Shown here: positions 26,343 through 34,877 of the stretch, piece after piece | How positions within the stretch are numbered: the first letter of the stretch is position 1 | Layout of the letters: every line of letters begins with the position of its first letter | NCBI RefSeq assembly: GCF_016820555.1 | Contig: NZ_JADHDW010000007.1 | Span: 62,001 to 126,000, forward strand | Direction: 5' to 3' | Source: Bacillus sp. REN10 | GTDB taxonomy: Bacteria; Bacillota; Bacilli; Bacillales; Domibacillaceae | DNA length: 64,000 bases | Program-made: the position numbers and the translations under genes | The notes under the pieces: generated by a model | What the model saw: the letters and a program-made list of their open reading frames with translations, nothing else | The model's database searches: none | What the model was told of the DNA's origin: nothing

Positions 26343-26903
26343 ATGCTTAAAATCATTCGGTTATCACTGTTGATGATCGTTCTGTGTGGAATTGCCTACC
26401 CATTAGCGATGACAGGGCTTGGGCAACTGTTATTCCCAGCGCAAGCGAACGGAAGCTTAATTGAAAATGAAAAAGGGAAAGTCGTCGGTTCTGAGCTGAT
26501 CGGTCAAAAATTTGATGAAAAAAGCTATTTTTACGGGCGAGTTTCTTCTATAGAATATGATGCCTCTGCCTCAGGTTCAAACAACTATGCACCATCGAAC
26601 GCTGACATGCTCAAGAGAGTGAAGCAATCGATCGCAGACATCCAAGAAGAATATCCTGAAATCGATCTAAAAGATATCCCTGTCGACTTAATTACGAACT
26701 CCGGCTCTGGGCTCGACCCACATATCTCAGTAGCTGCAGCTAAATTTCAAGTCGAACGCGTCAGCAAAGAAACAGGCATCAACGAAAATACACTAAACAA
26801 AGCAATCGACGAAACAACAGAAGCACGCAGTCTCCAACTCTTTGGAGAACCGCGAGTCAATGTATTAAAACTAAATATCAAAATACAAGAACTAAAAAAA
26901 TAA
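26343..26903 (+). CDS. kdpC: Potassium-transporting ATPase subunit KdpC
   Basis: 186 aa with one N-terminal membrane helix and an outside domain. FYGRVSSIEYDASASGSNNY near residue 61 and GSGLDPHISVAAA near residue 121 are the family signatures. KdpC is needed for assembly and ATP affinity of the pump. Last kdp structural gene, followed at once by a terminator hairpin before kdpD. Confidence 0.97.
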   Translation: MLKIIRLSLLMIVLCGIAYPLAMTGLGQLLFPAQANGSLIENEKGKVVGSELIGQKFDEKSYFYGRVSSIEYDASASGSNNYAPSNADMLKRVKQSIADIQEEYPEIDLKDIPVDLITNSGSGLDPHISVAAAKFQVERVSKETGINENTLNKAIDETTEARSLQLFGEPRVNVLKLNIKIQELKK

Positions 26904-26910
26904 GATTGGG

Positions 26911-26946
26911 TCTGACTCCCATTACCGATGGGGGTCAGATTTTTTC
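26911..26946 (+). terminator. Terminator or attenuator between kdpC and kdpD
   Basis: TCTGACTCCCAT pairs with ATGGGGGTCAGA (12 pairs, one G-T) around a five-base loop and is followed by TTTTTT. It ends 18 bp before the kdpD start, so kdpD would be made only by read-through or from its own promoter. Confidence 0.85.
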
Positions 26947-26963
26947 AAAGGGGGGAACCCATT

Positions 26964-28088
26964 TTGAATCGCAAGTATCGCAGAAAGACGCCTGAAGAGA
27001 TTCTAGCGGAAATTGAGCGGCTGAAGCGTGGTAAACTGAAAGTGTACATCGGCTCAGCGCCTGGTGTTGGCAAAACCTATCGAATGCTAGAAGAAGCCCA
27101 TGAATTAAAACGAGAAGGAATAGATGTAGTGATTGGTTTAATCGAAACCCATCAACGCCAAGAGACGGAACAATTAGTCACCGGCTTAGAAATCATCCCG
27201 AAAAAAACGATTCTTTACAAAGGGAGAACATTGGAGGAAATGAACAAAGATGCCATTATCGAGCGAACACCGGAAGTGGTTCTCATCGATGAACTTGCTC
27301 ATTCTAACGTCCCCACCTCCTCTAACGAAAAAAGATATATGGACATAGAAGAAATTTTACAGCACGGTATCCATGTCATTTCCGCTGTTAATATTCAGCA
27401 TTTAGAAAGTGTTCATGACATCGTCGAGCAAATTACAGGTGTAAAAGTAAGAGAGCGCATCCCTGACCGCTTCCTTCATCAAGCGGATGAAATCATTCTT
27501 GTTGATGTCTCTCCAGAACTACTGATTAAAAGGCTAAAAGAGGGAAAAATCTATCACTCCAGCAAAATTGAACAGTCACTCAATCATTTTTTTACCAAAG
27601 GCAATCTAGGAGCTCTAAGAGAATTATCTCTTCGTGAACTGGCCGATGACGTCGATGATCGCCTAGGATACAATCAATCTCCCACTGGCATCAATGAAGT
27701 CATTATGGTGTGCGTCCAAAATAACCAAAGTGCAGAAAAGCTCATTCGCCGCGGATGGCGAATTGCCAGCCGCTTAAAAACGAAACTGATCATTCTCCAT
27801 ATCTCACGCGAAGCCTCCATGAATCGCAAACCTGATGAGAGGAAAAAGATCAAAGAATGGAAAAAGCTCGCCACCCAATTTAATGCCCACTTCATCGTTG
27901 AACCACTTAATAAAAGAAACATCGCCACAGCCATTACAGATGTGGCGATAAAAAACAACGTCACCCAACTGATCCTTGGTCAATCCGCAAGAAGCCGCTG
28001 GGAAGAGCTCATTAAAGGCTCGATCGTCGACCATATTATGAGACATTCTCATGAGATGGATATTCATATTGTATCATGCAGTAAATGA
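26964..28088 (+). CDS. kdpD: Short KdpD (sensor and USP domains, no histidine kinase)
   Basis: 374 aa, less than half of full KdpD (~900). The KdpD domain (about 10-215) has Walker A GSAPGVGKT and Walker B VLIDELAH; a universal-stress-protein domain (about 240-370) follows. The membrane helices, GAF and kinase are absent, and the gene ends cleanly with its own terminator, so it looks like a stable short form rather than a fresh truncation. No kdpE lies nearby. The USP domain of KdpD binds c-di-AMP in Staphylococcus, so this protein may also read c-di-AMP. TTG start at 26964 behind GGGGGGAA; the longer frame starts inside the terminator. Confidence 0.93.
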   Translation: MNRKYRRKTPEEILAEIERLKRGKLKVYIGSAPGVGKTYRMLEEAHELKREGIDVVIGLIETHQRQETEQLVTGLEIIPKKTILYKGRTLEEMNKDAIIERTPEVVLIDELAHSNVPTSSNEKRYMDIEEILQHGIHVISAVNIQHLESVHDIVEQITGVKVRERIPDRFLHQADEIILVDVSPELLIKRLKEGKIYHSSKIEQSLNHFFTKGNLGALRELSLRELADDVDDRLGYNQSPTGINEVIMVCVQNNQSAEKLIRRGWRIASRLKTKLIILHISREASMNRKPDERKKIKEWKKLATQFNAHFIVEPLNKRNIATAITDVAIKNNVTQLILGQSARSRWEELIKGSIVDHIMRHSHEMDIHIVSCSK

Positions 28089-28122
28089 AATGGAGCGCGC
28101 CTTCAAAACACGCTCCATTTCT
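28088..28122. terminator. Terminator after kdpD
   Basis: AAATGGAGCG and CGCTCCATTT form a ten-pair stem; followed by CTTCAATT on plus and CATTT on minus. It lies between convergent kdpD and the LOG gene. Confidence 0.7.
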
Positions 28123-28689
28123 TCAATTATATGTTTTTACTGACGAAGCTTTATACGTTTGAAATTGATCCAGCAGCACTTTCGGATCAGCATCCACCAA
28201 CAACATCGAACGATGCTTATCTTGGACAAACTGTTCTTTCACCATATGATCAAACATCAAAATGAGCGGTTCGTAAAAGCCATTAATATTTAATAGACCA
28301 TTTGGCTTTTGATGAATACCAATTTGTGCCCATGTGTAAATTTCAAAAAACTCTTCCAATGTCCCAGCCCCACCTGGCATCGAAATAAAGCCATCAGCGA
28401 GCTCCGCCATTTTCGCTTTTCTTTCATGCATCGAAGACACGACAATCAGCTCAGTTAAATCGGGATGAGCAATTTCTCGATCTATCAGCACTTCAGGGAT
28501 GACACCAATCACCTGTCCCCCTTCTGCTAGTACCGTATCGGCAATCACTCCCATAATCCCCACACTTGCCCCTCCATATACTAAAGCGATTCCTCGGCTC
28601 GCTAGTTCCTTCCCTAATGCAATTGCTCCCTCTCTATAACTCTCAGAAGCTCCCATTCTTGATCCGCAAAACACAGCTATACGCTTCAT
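28123..28689 (-). CDS. LOG-family nucleotide phosphoribohydrolase (YvdD-like)
   Basis: 188 aa. Rossmann-like FCGSRMGASESYREGA at the N-terminus and the LOG signature SMPGGAGTLEEFFE near residue 104. LOG enzymes cleave nucleoside 5'-monophosphates such as cytokinin ribotides or AMP to base and ribose-5-phosphate. Length and motifs match Bacillus YvdD. ATG start behind AGGAGGAAAT. Single-gene unit. Confidence 0.93.
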   Translation of the reverse strand: MKRIAVFCGSRMGASESYREGAIALGKELASRGIALVYGGASVGIMGVIADTVLAEGGQVIGVIPEVLIDREIAHPDLTELIVVSSMHERKAKMAELADGFISMPGGAGTLEEFFEIYTWAQIGIHQKPNGLLNINGFYEPLILMFDHMVKEQFVQDKHRSMLLVDADPKVLLDQFQTYKASSVKTYN

Positions 28690-28760
28690 ATTTATTTCCT
28701 CCTCTTGAATCTAATACGCCCAACATTTAACATTATACATAAAAAGCAGGAAGTGACGAC

Positions 28761-29423
28761 ATGCATAAACCCGACTCATTTTATCCAATAAAATTTTATG
28801 ATTTCTTCCCAGAAACTTGTATAGAACGTTGGTTGACACATGGCGAGAGAATTTCGTTTAAAAAAGGAGAGTTTATTCAAACACCGGATAAGTTGAGTGA
28901 ACGAGTATTGCTCGTCATAAGTGGTCACTCCCGGTTGTTTCATTTGAACATGAATGGAAAGGAATGCGTTCTGGGGATTGCGACTGAAGGCGATTTTATC
29001 GATTTGCTTCATGTTTTTTCTGATAGAGAGCGGCATTTATTTTCGAAAGCGTTAACGGATGTGACAGTCATTTCTTTATCGAAACAAGAAGTGAAGCGTG
29101 CGGTACAGGAGACGCCTGAATTAGCAATGGCGATCATGCACTATTTAACGAATAAATTAGAAGATACGATTGAAGTTTTAGAGCAAGTCGCCTATGAAAA
29201 AGTCGAAGAACGGCTGCTGTTTCAGTTAAAAAAGCTGGCGAATCACGACGAAGCTAACGACGGGTGGGCACCGATCCCCTCTTTTGTCACTCATAAGGAT
29301 ATAGCGGGCATGATTGCCTCCACTAGAGAAACCGTCACTTTTCTTTTGAATAAGCTAACACAAACCAGTGAAGTTAAACAGTTTGACCAGCGAATTTGGG
29401 TGCCGATTGATTTTTTTTCATAA
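28761..29423 (+). CDS. Crp/Fnr-family transcription regulator
   Basis: 220 aa. N-terminal cyclic-nucleotide-binding-like barrel (about 20-120: ISFKKGEFIQTP ... ATEGDFIDL), a long dimer helix, and a C-terminal helix-turn-helix (VTHKDIAGMIASTRETVTFL near residue 175). No Cys cluster for an Fnr iron-sulphur centre. The effector is unknown. The next gene on the same strand encodes an OsmC-like protein with its own inverted repeat in front, which may be a target of this or another regulator. Confidence 0.9.
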   Translation: MHKPDSFYPIKFYDFFPETCIERWLTHGERISFKKGEFIQTPDKLSERVLLVISGHSRLFHLNMNGKECVLGIATEGDFIDLLHVFSDRERHLFSKALTDVTVISLSKQEVKRAVQETPELAMAIMHYLTNKLEDTIEVLEQVAYEKVEERLLFQLKKLANHDEANDGWAPIPSFVTHKDIAGMIASTRETVTFLLNKLTQTSEVKQFDQRIWVPIDFFS

Positions 29424-29459
29424 CGTAAGGACGCTTACATACATCATTTTTTCTCTCTG

Positions 29460-29480
29460 TTAGTATCTAATTTATACTAA
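29460..29480 (+). promoter_or_regulatory. Inverted repeat (operator candidate) before osmC
   Basis: TTAGTAT and ATACTAA, a perfect seven-base inverted repeat with a seven-base spacer, 21 bp before the OsmC start. TATACT within the right arm could be a -10 box, so a bound repressor would block it. Confidence 0.55.
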
Positions 29481-29501
29481 TAAGTTAGAGGAGAATGAAT
29501 C

Positions 29502-29996
29502 ATGAACAACATTTCTTTAGAAGTTTTACAACAAACAGCCATGGGGATTCAAAACGATCCATCATTAGGGATGACGAAATGGAGCGCTCAAGTAAACTGG
29601 AAAGATGGCGTACAAAATAACCTCGCGATCCGCAACTTCCCGGTTCTCACAACAGATGAGCCTGCTCCGTTAGGCGGAACAGACAAAGGACCAAACCCAG
29701 TCGAATATTTAATTGGCGCAGCAGCAAGCTGTTTTGCTATTACCTTTGAAGTGATAGCCACTCAAAAAGGCATTACACTAAGCCAAGTAGAAATAACAAT
29801 TGAAGCGAATTTAAATGCGGCTGTATTTTTAGGAATTGAAGAAGGGGACGGCGGCATTTTAAACCCAATCATTCACCTTAACGTCGATACAGACGGAACG
29901 AAAGAACAAATTCAAGAAATCGCCGAAATTGCTTTAACCAAGTCTCCTGTACTAGCTAGCTTAAAAAAAGACATTCGACTCAAGATCATAAACTAA
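29502..29996 (+). CDS. OsmC/Ohr-family protein
   Basis: 164 aa. The family core KGPNPVEYLIGAAASCFAIT around residue 60-80 includes one reactive Cys. OsmC and Ohr proteins reduce organic peroxides with two cysteines; here the second position falls in ALTKSPVLASL, where family members usually have Cys-Pro, so the resolving Cys seems to be Ser. The protein may be a non-peroxidase member of the family. Good ribosome site GAGGAG. Ends before a strong terminator. Confidence 0.88.
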   Translation: MNNISLEVLQQTAMGIQNDPSLGMTKWSAQVNWKDGVQNNLAIRNFPVLTTDEPAPLGGTDKGPNPVEYLIGAAASCFAITFEVIATQKGITLSQVEITIEANLNAAVFLGIEEGDGGILNPIIHLNVDTDGTKEQIQEIAEIALTKSPVLASLKKDIRLKIIN

Positions 29997-30007
29997 ATCA
30001 TTGGCAC

Positions 30008-30046
30008 AAAAAAGGATTCAACGCATCCGAACGTTGAATCCTTTTT
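30008..30046. terminator. Bidirectional terminator
   Basis: AAAAAGGATTCAACG and CGTTGAATCCTTTTT pair around an eight-base loop; usable by the OsmC gene (plus) and the YxcD-like gene (minus). Confidence 0.9.
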
Positions 30047-30054
30047 CTGTACTT

Positions 30055-30345
30055 TCACCTCACAAAAGCAATAATTCCCTCCTCCTCATCAAGAACCAAT
30101 TCAATCCCCGCAGCAAACGGGTCCATGTTCATTTCCTGATCCAACCAAAAGCGAAGGGCTTCAATCATGTGAACCGTCGCTAAAATTTGCTTGCGCCCTG
30201 CCCAATATGCTTCAGCGGAGAAACCATAATCATCATCATACATTAACTCTATCTCCACTTCTTGAGGGGAAATTTGTTTTTGATATGCTAGATGCAAACA
30301 AAGAGCGTTGACGATATCTTGTTCAGAAATTTTTATTTTTGCCAT
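30055..30345 (-). CDS. DUF2653 (YxcD-like) protein
   Basis: 96 aa, acidic, no membrane segment. MYDDDYGFSAEAY and MIEALRFWLDQ...DPFAAGIEL are characteristic of the DUF2653/YxcD family of Bacillus. Function unknown. The start overlaps the end of the upstream membrane-protein gene by 13 bp, so the two are probably co-transcribed from the Mn-riboswitch leader. Confidence 0.85.
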   Translation of the reverse strand: MAKIKISEQDIVNALCLHLAYQKQISPQEVEIELMYDDDYGFSAEAYWAGRKQILATVHMIEALRFWLDQEMNMDPFAAGIELVLDEEEGIIAFVR

Positions 30346-30767
30346 GCTTCGTCATCCTTGCGCTTCTTTTTCAATGAAGTAAAGATTTTACGAACAATCA
30401 TCACAATCGCGACAATGGCCAACATATTAATCATGAAACCAAGGATTGAACCTAAAACGCCAAGATTTCCGAGTAAGCCACCAAGTAGTAAACCTGCCAG
30501 ACCTCCGAGCATTAGTCCTTTTAACAGACCGCCTTTGTTAGACTTCGTTGCCGTTGACTTTTTCGCTGTCGTCATCGAATCTTTCTTCTCATTATCTTTT
30601 TTAAACGTCGAAGGACTATTGCTATTCGTCGAATTGGAGTCATATGATTTTTTCCCCGATTTATACTTCTTTGCACTCGCAACATACGCATTTTGATCCA
30701 ACGCTTGTCCAACTGGTACTAAACACAAACTTAACACTAATAAAGATGCCATTATTTTTTTAATCAT
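30333..30767 (-). CDS. Secreted or membrane protein with Gly/Leu-rich helix, under the Mn riboswitch
   Basis: 144 aa. N-terminal signal sequence (about 1-23), a Ser/Lys/Thr-rich linker (30-75), a Gly/Leu-rich segment GGLLKGLMLGGLAGLLLGG (about 78-96), a second hydrophobic helix and a basic tail. This Tim44-like layout occurs in small Bacillus membrane proteins; it may correspond to YybP, but I cannot confirm that. A yybP-ykoY leader with terminator lies directly upstream, suggesting a role in manganese homeostasis. RBS GGAGGG. Confidence 0.7.
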   Translation of the reverse strand: MIKKIMASLLVLSLCLVPVGQALDQNAYVASAKKYKSGKKSYDSNSTNSNSPSTFKKDNEKKDSMTTAKKSTATKSNKGGLLKGLMLGGLAGLLLGGLLGNLGVLGSILGFMINMLAIVAIVMIVRKIFTSLKKKRKDDEAWQK

Positions 30768-30844
30768 TGGAAACCCTCCATTTTTTATTTTAATTTTTTG
30801 GCATTGACGATCTTTTGTGACAAACTGAACCTCCTTCTCATCAA

Positions 30845-30877
30845 TAAAAGAGGCCTACACCGCGTATGGTATAGGCC
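30845..30877 (-). terminator. Terminator of the Mn riboswitch
   Basis: On the minus strand GGCCTATACC and GGTGTAGGCC pair around ATACGC and run into TCTTTTATT. The preceding AAGACC...GGTATAGGTCTT can form a competing stem with the aptamer 3' end, fitting a switch. Confidence 0.8.
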
Positions 30878-30908
30878 GAAAAACATATAAAAGACCTATA
30901 CCGTTCTA

Positions 30909-31000
30909 GGTAAGGTCTTGCTAACAACATGAACAGTTGCCAATAAAGCCGAGAGCCTGCGCTCCGTAATGACGACTTTATTGTTAAAGCTACTCCCCTT
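30909..31000 (-). promoter_or_regulatory. yybP-ykoY manganese riboswitch
   Basis: Reverse complement begins AAGGGGAGTAGC, continues with GTCGTCATTACGGAGC and closes with GCAAGACCTTACC, the conserved elements of the yybP-ykoY family that senses Mn2+. Binding normally prevents terminator formation and turns the downstream gene on. The regulated gene is the small membrane protein at 30333-30767, not a recognised exporter. Confidence 0.9.
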
Positions 31001-31064
31001 ATAAGGAATATTCATTATTTACTAATAGCCTACCGAAATCATCAATAAATGTCAAGTAAGTTAC

Positions 31065-31922
31065 TCAGCGGCTGACATAGCTTCCCCATTTCTGATACGC
31101 AGCATGCAGTAAGAATGAATAATAATCATAGGAGACCGATGCTTGATTATGCTGAATAACAGCATGCGGATGTTTCCCTCTTGTATTTATAAACGCCAAA
31201 TTAGCGAGATGATGGAAGGACGGTCTTACTACTAATTTGCTCAAATAAGCTGGTTGACTAGCACCAGGCTTTCTTTTTTTATTTAATTCAGCAATAATTT
31301 GTTCCGCTGTGCCGATCCCAAGCCCGTGTCCATAATACGTTCCATCTTCAAGGACGACCGCATTTTCTCCTCGCCACTGAGACTGATTCGGATCGAATTC
31401 AGCATTTTTAAAATACACGACATCCCCTGGTAAAACATGCTCCAAGTCCCTCGCCTTTAGTCCAAGATCAGGATCAGCATGCCAGCTGTACAAATGAATC
31501 GATGGAAATGCTTGATTAAACACCGGTTCCCCAAGCACGTTGAGCACCGCATAATAATAGACAATCACTTTAGCCGTCGCACATTCAAACGCATAGCGCG
31601 AACTATTTTTATAAATATCTAAAATCGCATCCGAGGGCCTCACATCTTGTCTTTGCTGAAACCCTCCAAACGGTGTGACATACCAATATCGCGGATTTGC
31701 ACGCGACGTTTCAAATACAGCAAACCGAGCGCTGCTGTCATTCAAAGCTCTAGCGCTTTTGATGATACTCTTTCGCATATTCACTTCAAATAATAAATGA
31801 TTAATAGATGAATAAGCATACACGACAGGCGCTTTACTCATTTCTTGAATAATCTTATATTCCACACTGCCAGCTGGCCAATTGTTCATTTGCTGAAAGG
31901 GCATTCCTGCTACTGTAATCAT
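31065..31922 (-). CDS. tgl: Protein-glutamine gamma-glutamyltransferase (spore coat)
   Basis: 285 aa. Bacillus Tgl crosslinks spore-coat proteins through glutamine and lysine. The catalytic-Cys region is RYAFECATAKVIVYYYA near residue 115; PGDVVYFKNAEFDP and WRGENAVVLEDG downstream carry other conserved residues. Start set at ATG 31922 with AAAAGGGGAG, eight codons inside the longest frame. Made late in sporulation in the mother cell in B. subtilis, but no SigK promoter was assigned here. Confidence 0.94.
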   Translation of the reverse strand: MITVAGMPFQQMNNWPAGSVEYKIIQEMSKAPVVYAYSSINHLLFEVNMRKSIIKSARALNDSSARFAVFETSRANPRYWYVTPFGGFQQRQDVRPSDAILDIYKNSSRYAFECATAKVIVYYYAVLNVLGEPVFNQAFPSIHLYSWHADPDLGLKARDLEHVLPGDVVYFKNAEFDPNQSQWRGENAVVLEDGTYYGHGLGIGTAEQIIAELNKKRKPGASQPAYLSKLVVRPSFHHLANLAFINTRGKHPHAVIQHNQASVSYDYYSFLLHAAYQKWGSYVSR

Positions 31923-31989
31923 GCGATCTCCCCTTTTACCACACATTATTACTACCCTATTCGCTGAAAAGCTCTATCATGCCTAAATG

Positions 31990-33267
31990 TTATTTGGCAG
32001 GACTTCTCTTACCCAACATCCACTTCCATAAAGAAGCATAAGCCGGCCGCCCCACATTTTCACTTTTTCTCGTCCTTGAGAATTGCAACGGCTCCCAAAA
32101 TCGCAACATGACGAGCAAACCGCTAATCACGACAGCGGCCAAAGCAAAAGTCAGCCATGGAATGAATGAAGCTGTGCCTAAGCGAAGCAATTGGCCGCCC
32201 GCAAATTTGCCGGCTCCTTCTCCCACACCAGCCACAAAATTCGTAATCCCAAAAAACACGCCCATCATTTTTGCTGTTCCCAGCCTTGATACGGTCACAT
32301 CGATCGTTGGCAAAATCAGCATCTCACCAATAATAAAAATGGCTCCACTCAACATTAGCCAATAGAAATTCGTCGAAAAATAAATCGACCCAAGCCCGCC
32401 ACCGATAAACAGTACACCTAACGCGAGCACATACATAGGATGTGTTTTTTGAATAAACCGCCTAGAAATCGGCGTTTGCAATACAACAACAATCACAGCA
32501 TTCACCGTCCAAATTAAGCTGACCACATTCGGATTCGGCAAAATATCCTCCGCCCGCAACGGTAAGCTCAAAGCCAACTGCGTATACAACGCCCAAATCA
32601 ACACGCTCACGAAAGAAAACACCATAAACGCTTTATTTTTGATAATCTCTATATATGACTTTAATGACACCGTTTCACAAGGCCGATCGCCGCATCCTTT
32701 TGGCAGCATCACTAAACTGATGAATCCAAATAAAACATAAAGACCCGTTGCCGTATAAAAAATAAGCGAAAAAGCTCTGCCTAACACGAAATAAGTTAAT
32801 AAACCAGCAAGTGCGATTCCTACATTGGCCAACACTCCCCTTAAAGAAAAGGCGGTGGTTTTCTGATCCTCACCTGCTGCCAAAGCGGCGATTGCTGCTT
32901 TGATGGCGGGGGCATTCAAACCAACACCTAATCCGCTAAGAAGTCCCATACTAATCAAAAGTCCAAGCGAATCAAAAAGAGCAAAACCGGCAATCGCTGC
33001 TCCATTCAGCCACGCGCCAACAGCCATCACTCCTTTTTGGCCAATCCGATCCGCAAGCCAGCCGCTCAACAAACTGCTCGCTTGGTACGTAAAAGGAGAC
33101 ATGGCCAAAATCAATCCAATTTGAGCAACCGTCATCCCCTTCTCCACTTTTAGAAAAATGGGCAAAAGCGGCACCACCATATATGTACCGAGATGAGCCA
33201 ATAATACTCCTGCAAGCAGTACTTTTAAATGAAAGCTGCTTTCCCTCCAACTTCCAAACAGAGCCAT
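31990..33267 (-). CDS. Major facilitator superfamily transporter (DHA1-like)
   Basis: 425 aa with about 12 hydrophobic segments. The loop 2-3 motif GWLADRIGQKGVM near residue 65 and the paired halves are typical of drug:H+ antiporter-type MFS proteins. Substrate unknown. The start chosen is ATG 33267, behind AGGAGGCGGGGG; the longest frame starts ten codons upstream at that ribosome site. Separated from tgl by 67 bp and probably its own unit. Confidence 0.88.
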   Translation of the reverse strand: MALFGSWRESSFHLKVLLAGVLLAHLGTYMVVPLLPIFLKVEKGMTVAQIGLILAMSPFTYQASSLLSGWLADRIGQKGVMAVGAWLNGAAIAGFALFDSLGLLISMGLLSGLGVGLNAPAIKAAIAALAAGEDQKTTAFSLRGVLANVGIALAGLLTYFVLGRAFSLIFYTATGLYVLFGFISLVMLPKGCGDRPCETVSLKSYIEIIKNKAFMVFSFVSVLIWALYTQLALSLPLRAEDILPNPNVVSLIWTVNAVIVVVLQTPISRRFIQKTHPMYVLALGVLFIGGGLGSIYFSTNFYWLMLSGAIFIIGEMLILPTIDVTVSRLGTAKMMGVFFGITNFVAGVGEGAGKFAGGQLLRLGTASFIPWLTFALAAVVISGLLVMLRFWEPLQFSRTRKSENVGRPAYASLWKWMLGKRSPAK

Positions 33268-33353
33268 GCCCCCGCCTCCTATCCTTTCATCTTTCATTTA
33301 GCATTTACAATTGTTGAGGAAAGATGTAAAAGAGATGATTAGACGTGAGAGCG

Positions 33354-33386
33354 TAAAAAAAGTGCCTCCATGAAAAGGAAGCACTT
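33354..33386 (-). terminator. Terminator of the AtoE-like gene
   Basis: Minus strand: AAGTGCTTCC and GGAGGCACTT with a seven-base loop, followed by TTTTTTAC. Confidence 0.8.
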
Positions 33387-33392
33387 CACAGT

Positions 33393-34718
33393 TTAAAATA
33401 AAAACAACCCTAAAGAAATAACCGCTCCACTTACAAATAAAATAATGAGACAGAACCCCATAATATCCTTAGCTTTTAATCCGGCAATCGCTAGTGCCGG
33501 CAATGCCCAAAACGGCTGAATCATATTTGTCCAAGCATCTCCCCAAGCAACCGCCATCGCTGTTTTCGCCATAGATACATCCATGCTTTGAGCCGCTTCA
33601 AGCATAACTGGTGCTTGAACTGCCCATTGGCCTCCACCTGAAGGAACAAAAAAATTCACAAGACCCGCGCTCCAGAAGACAAGCACATGGAACGTGCTCT
33701 CTGTTGAAATAGATACAAAAGCTTCAGATAGTACTGCCGCTAAACCAGACGAAACCATAATCCCCATTAATCCTGCGTAAAATGGAAACTGAATAATAAT
33801 CCCGCTGGCTCCTTTCACCGCATTTCCAACCGCCTCTAAAAAACGCTTCGGTGTACCATGTAATAAAATCCCAAGAAATAAGAAGATAAAATTGACGATG
33901 TCTAAGTTCAAGTTCCAACCATTATTTTTAATATATAACGCCAAAAAACTAAGCCCTAACACTCCTGTGACAATCGAAATGATTCGACTATTTTCTAAGC
34001 GATCAGCTGGCGTTAACTCCGCCGCTTCGACTGTGGCAGCTTGCAATGAATCCGTCTCTTCGAGTAAAGAGCGGTCAATCACGACCGTTTGATCTTTTGC
34101 CGGCATCATCAAACGATTAATGAGTGGAATTGTCACAAACAGAGCCGCAACGATCACTAAATTATACGTTGAAAAAATCGTTTCACTTGTTGGTACAATC
34201 CCAATGAGATTTTCCGTAAAGTGCTCCGGTGTCGCAATCGTCAGCGGTACAGAACCGGATAACCCGCCGTGCCATACAAGGAATCCGCTATAAGCGCTGG
34301 CAATGAGCAGTCGATAATCAACCCCATCCACTTTCTTCGCTGACTCTCTGGCAAATAAAGCCCCGATTACAAGACCGAAACCCCAGTTAATCCAGCATGC
34401 TAACAAAGAAATAATGGAAACAAGAACGATCGCTTGTCCAGGCGACTTCGGAATCGAAGCTAAATTCCCCAATATTTTTTTAAAAAAGGGACTGCTTGCT
34501 AACGTATGACCGGTGACAAGTACAAGAATCATCTGCATCGTGAATGCCAATAAACTCCAAAATCCGCCACCCCAATACTCCACCACTTGAATCGGGGTAC
34601 TGTCAGTCAAAATTAACGATAAACCAGCGACAAAAAAAGTAAGAATAATAACAAATAAGAACGGATCTGGTAAATACCTTTGCATTAACTTGTTGGACAA
34701 TGAAATTAGTACCTTCAA
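33393..34718 (-). CDS. Short-chain fatty acid transporter, AtoE-like
   Basis: 441 aa with about 12 hydrophobic segments. CWINWGFGLVIGALFARE near residue 112, AYSGFLVWHGGLSGSVPL near 140 and FFVPSGGGQWAVQAPVML near 350 are hallmarks of the AtoE/TIGR00366 family, which moves short-chain fatty acids such as acetoacetate or butyrate. No catabolic atoDAB genes lie nearby, so the true substrate is open. The reading frame ends in a hydrophobic helix right before the terminator. Confidence 0.9.
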   Translation of the reverse strand: MKVLISLSNKLMQRYLPDPFLFVIILTFFVAGLSLILTDSTPIQVVEYWGGGFWSLLAFTMQMILVLVTGHTLASSPFFKKILGNLASIPKSPGQAIVLVSIISLLACWINWGFGLVIGALFARESAKKVDGVDYRLLIASAYSGFLVWHGGLSGSVPLTIATPEHFTENLIGIVPTSETIFSTYNLVIVAALFVTIPLINRLMMPAKDQTVVIDRSLLEETDSLQAATVEAAELTPADRLENSRIISIVTGVLGLSFLALYIKNNGWNLNLDIVNFIFLFLGILLHGTPKRFLEAVGNAVKGASGIIIQFPFYAGLMGIMVSSGLAAVLSEAFVSISTESTFHVLVFWSAGLVNFFVPSGGGQWAVQAPVMLEAAQSMDVSMAKTAMAVAWGDAWTNMIQPFWALPALAIAGLKAKDIMGFCLIILFVSGAVISLGLFLF

Positions 34719-34833
34719 CCTTTTTCCTCCCTTTCATATATACAAAATTTTCTAACTTTTTATACATATTCCATCGTTTCTTCTCATTTCCTCTTTCTTT
34801 TCATAGACAGATACTGACAAAATCATACAATTA

Positions 34834-34868
34834 CAAAAAACCTTCTCGCGATTTCACAAGAAGGTTTC
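34834..34868 (-). terminator. Terminator of the LPXTG protein gene
   Basis: Minus strand: AAACCTTCT and AGAAGGTTT around a 13-base loop, followed by TTTTTTG-like tail. Confidence 0.75.
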
Positions 34869-34877
34869 TGTTTTATA

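Noticed and set aside
26928-26963. Longer KdpD N-terminus
   Set aside because: It would be translated from within the terminator stem; the TTG at 26964 has the ribosome site.
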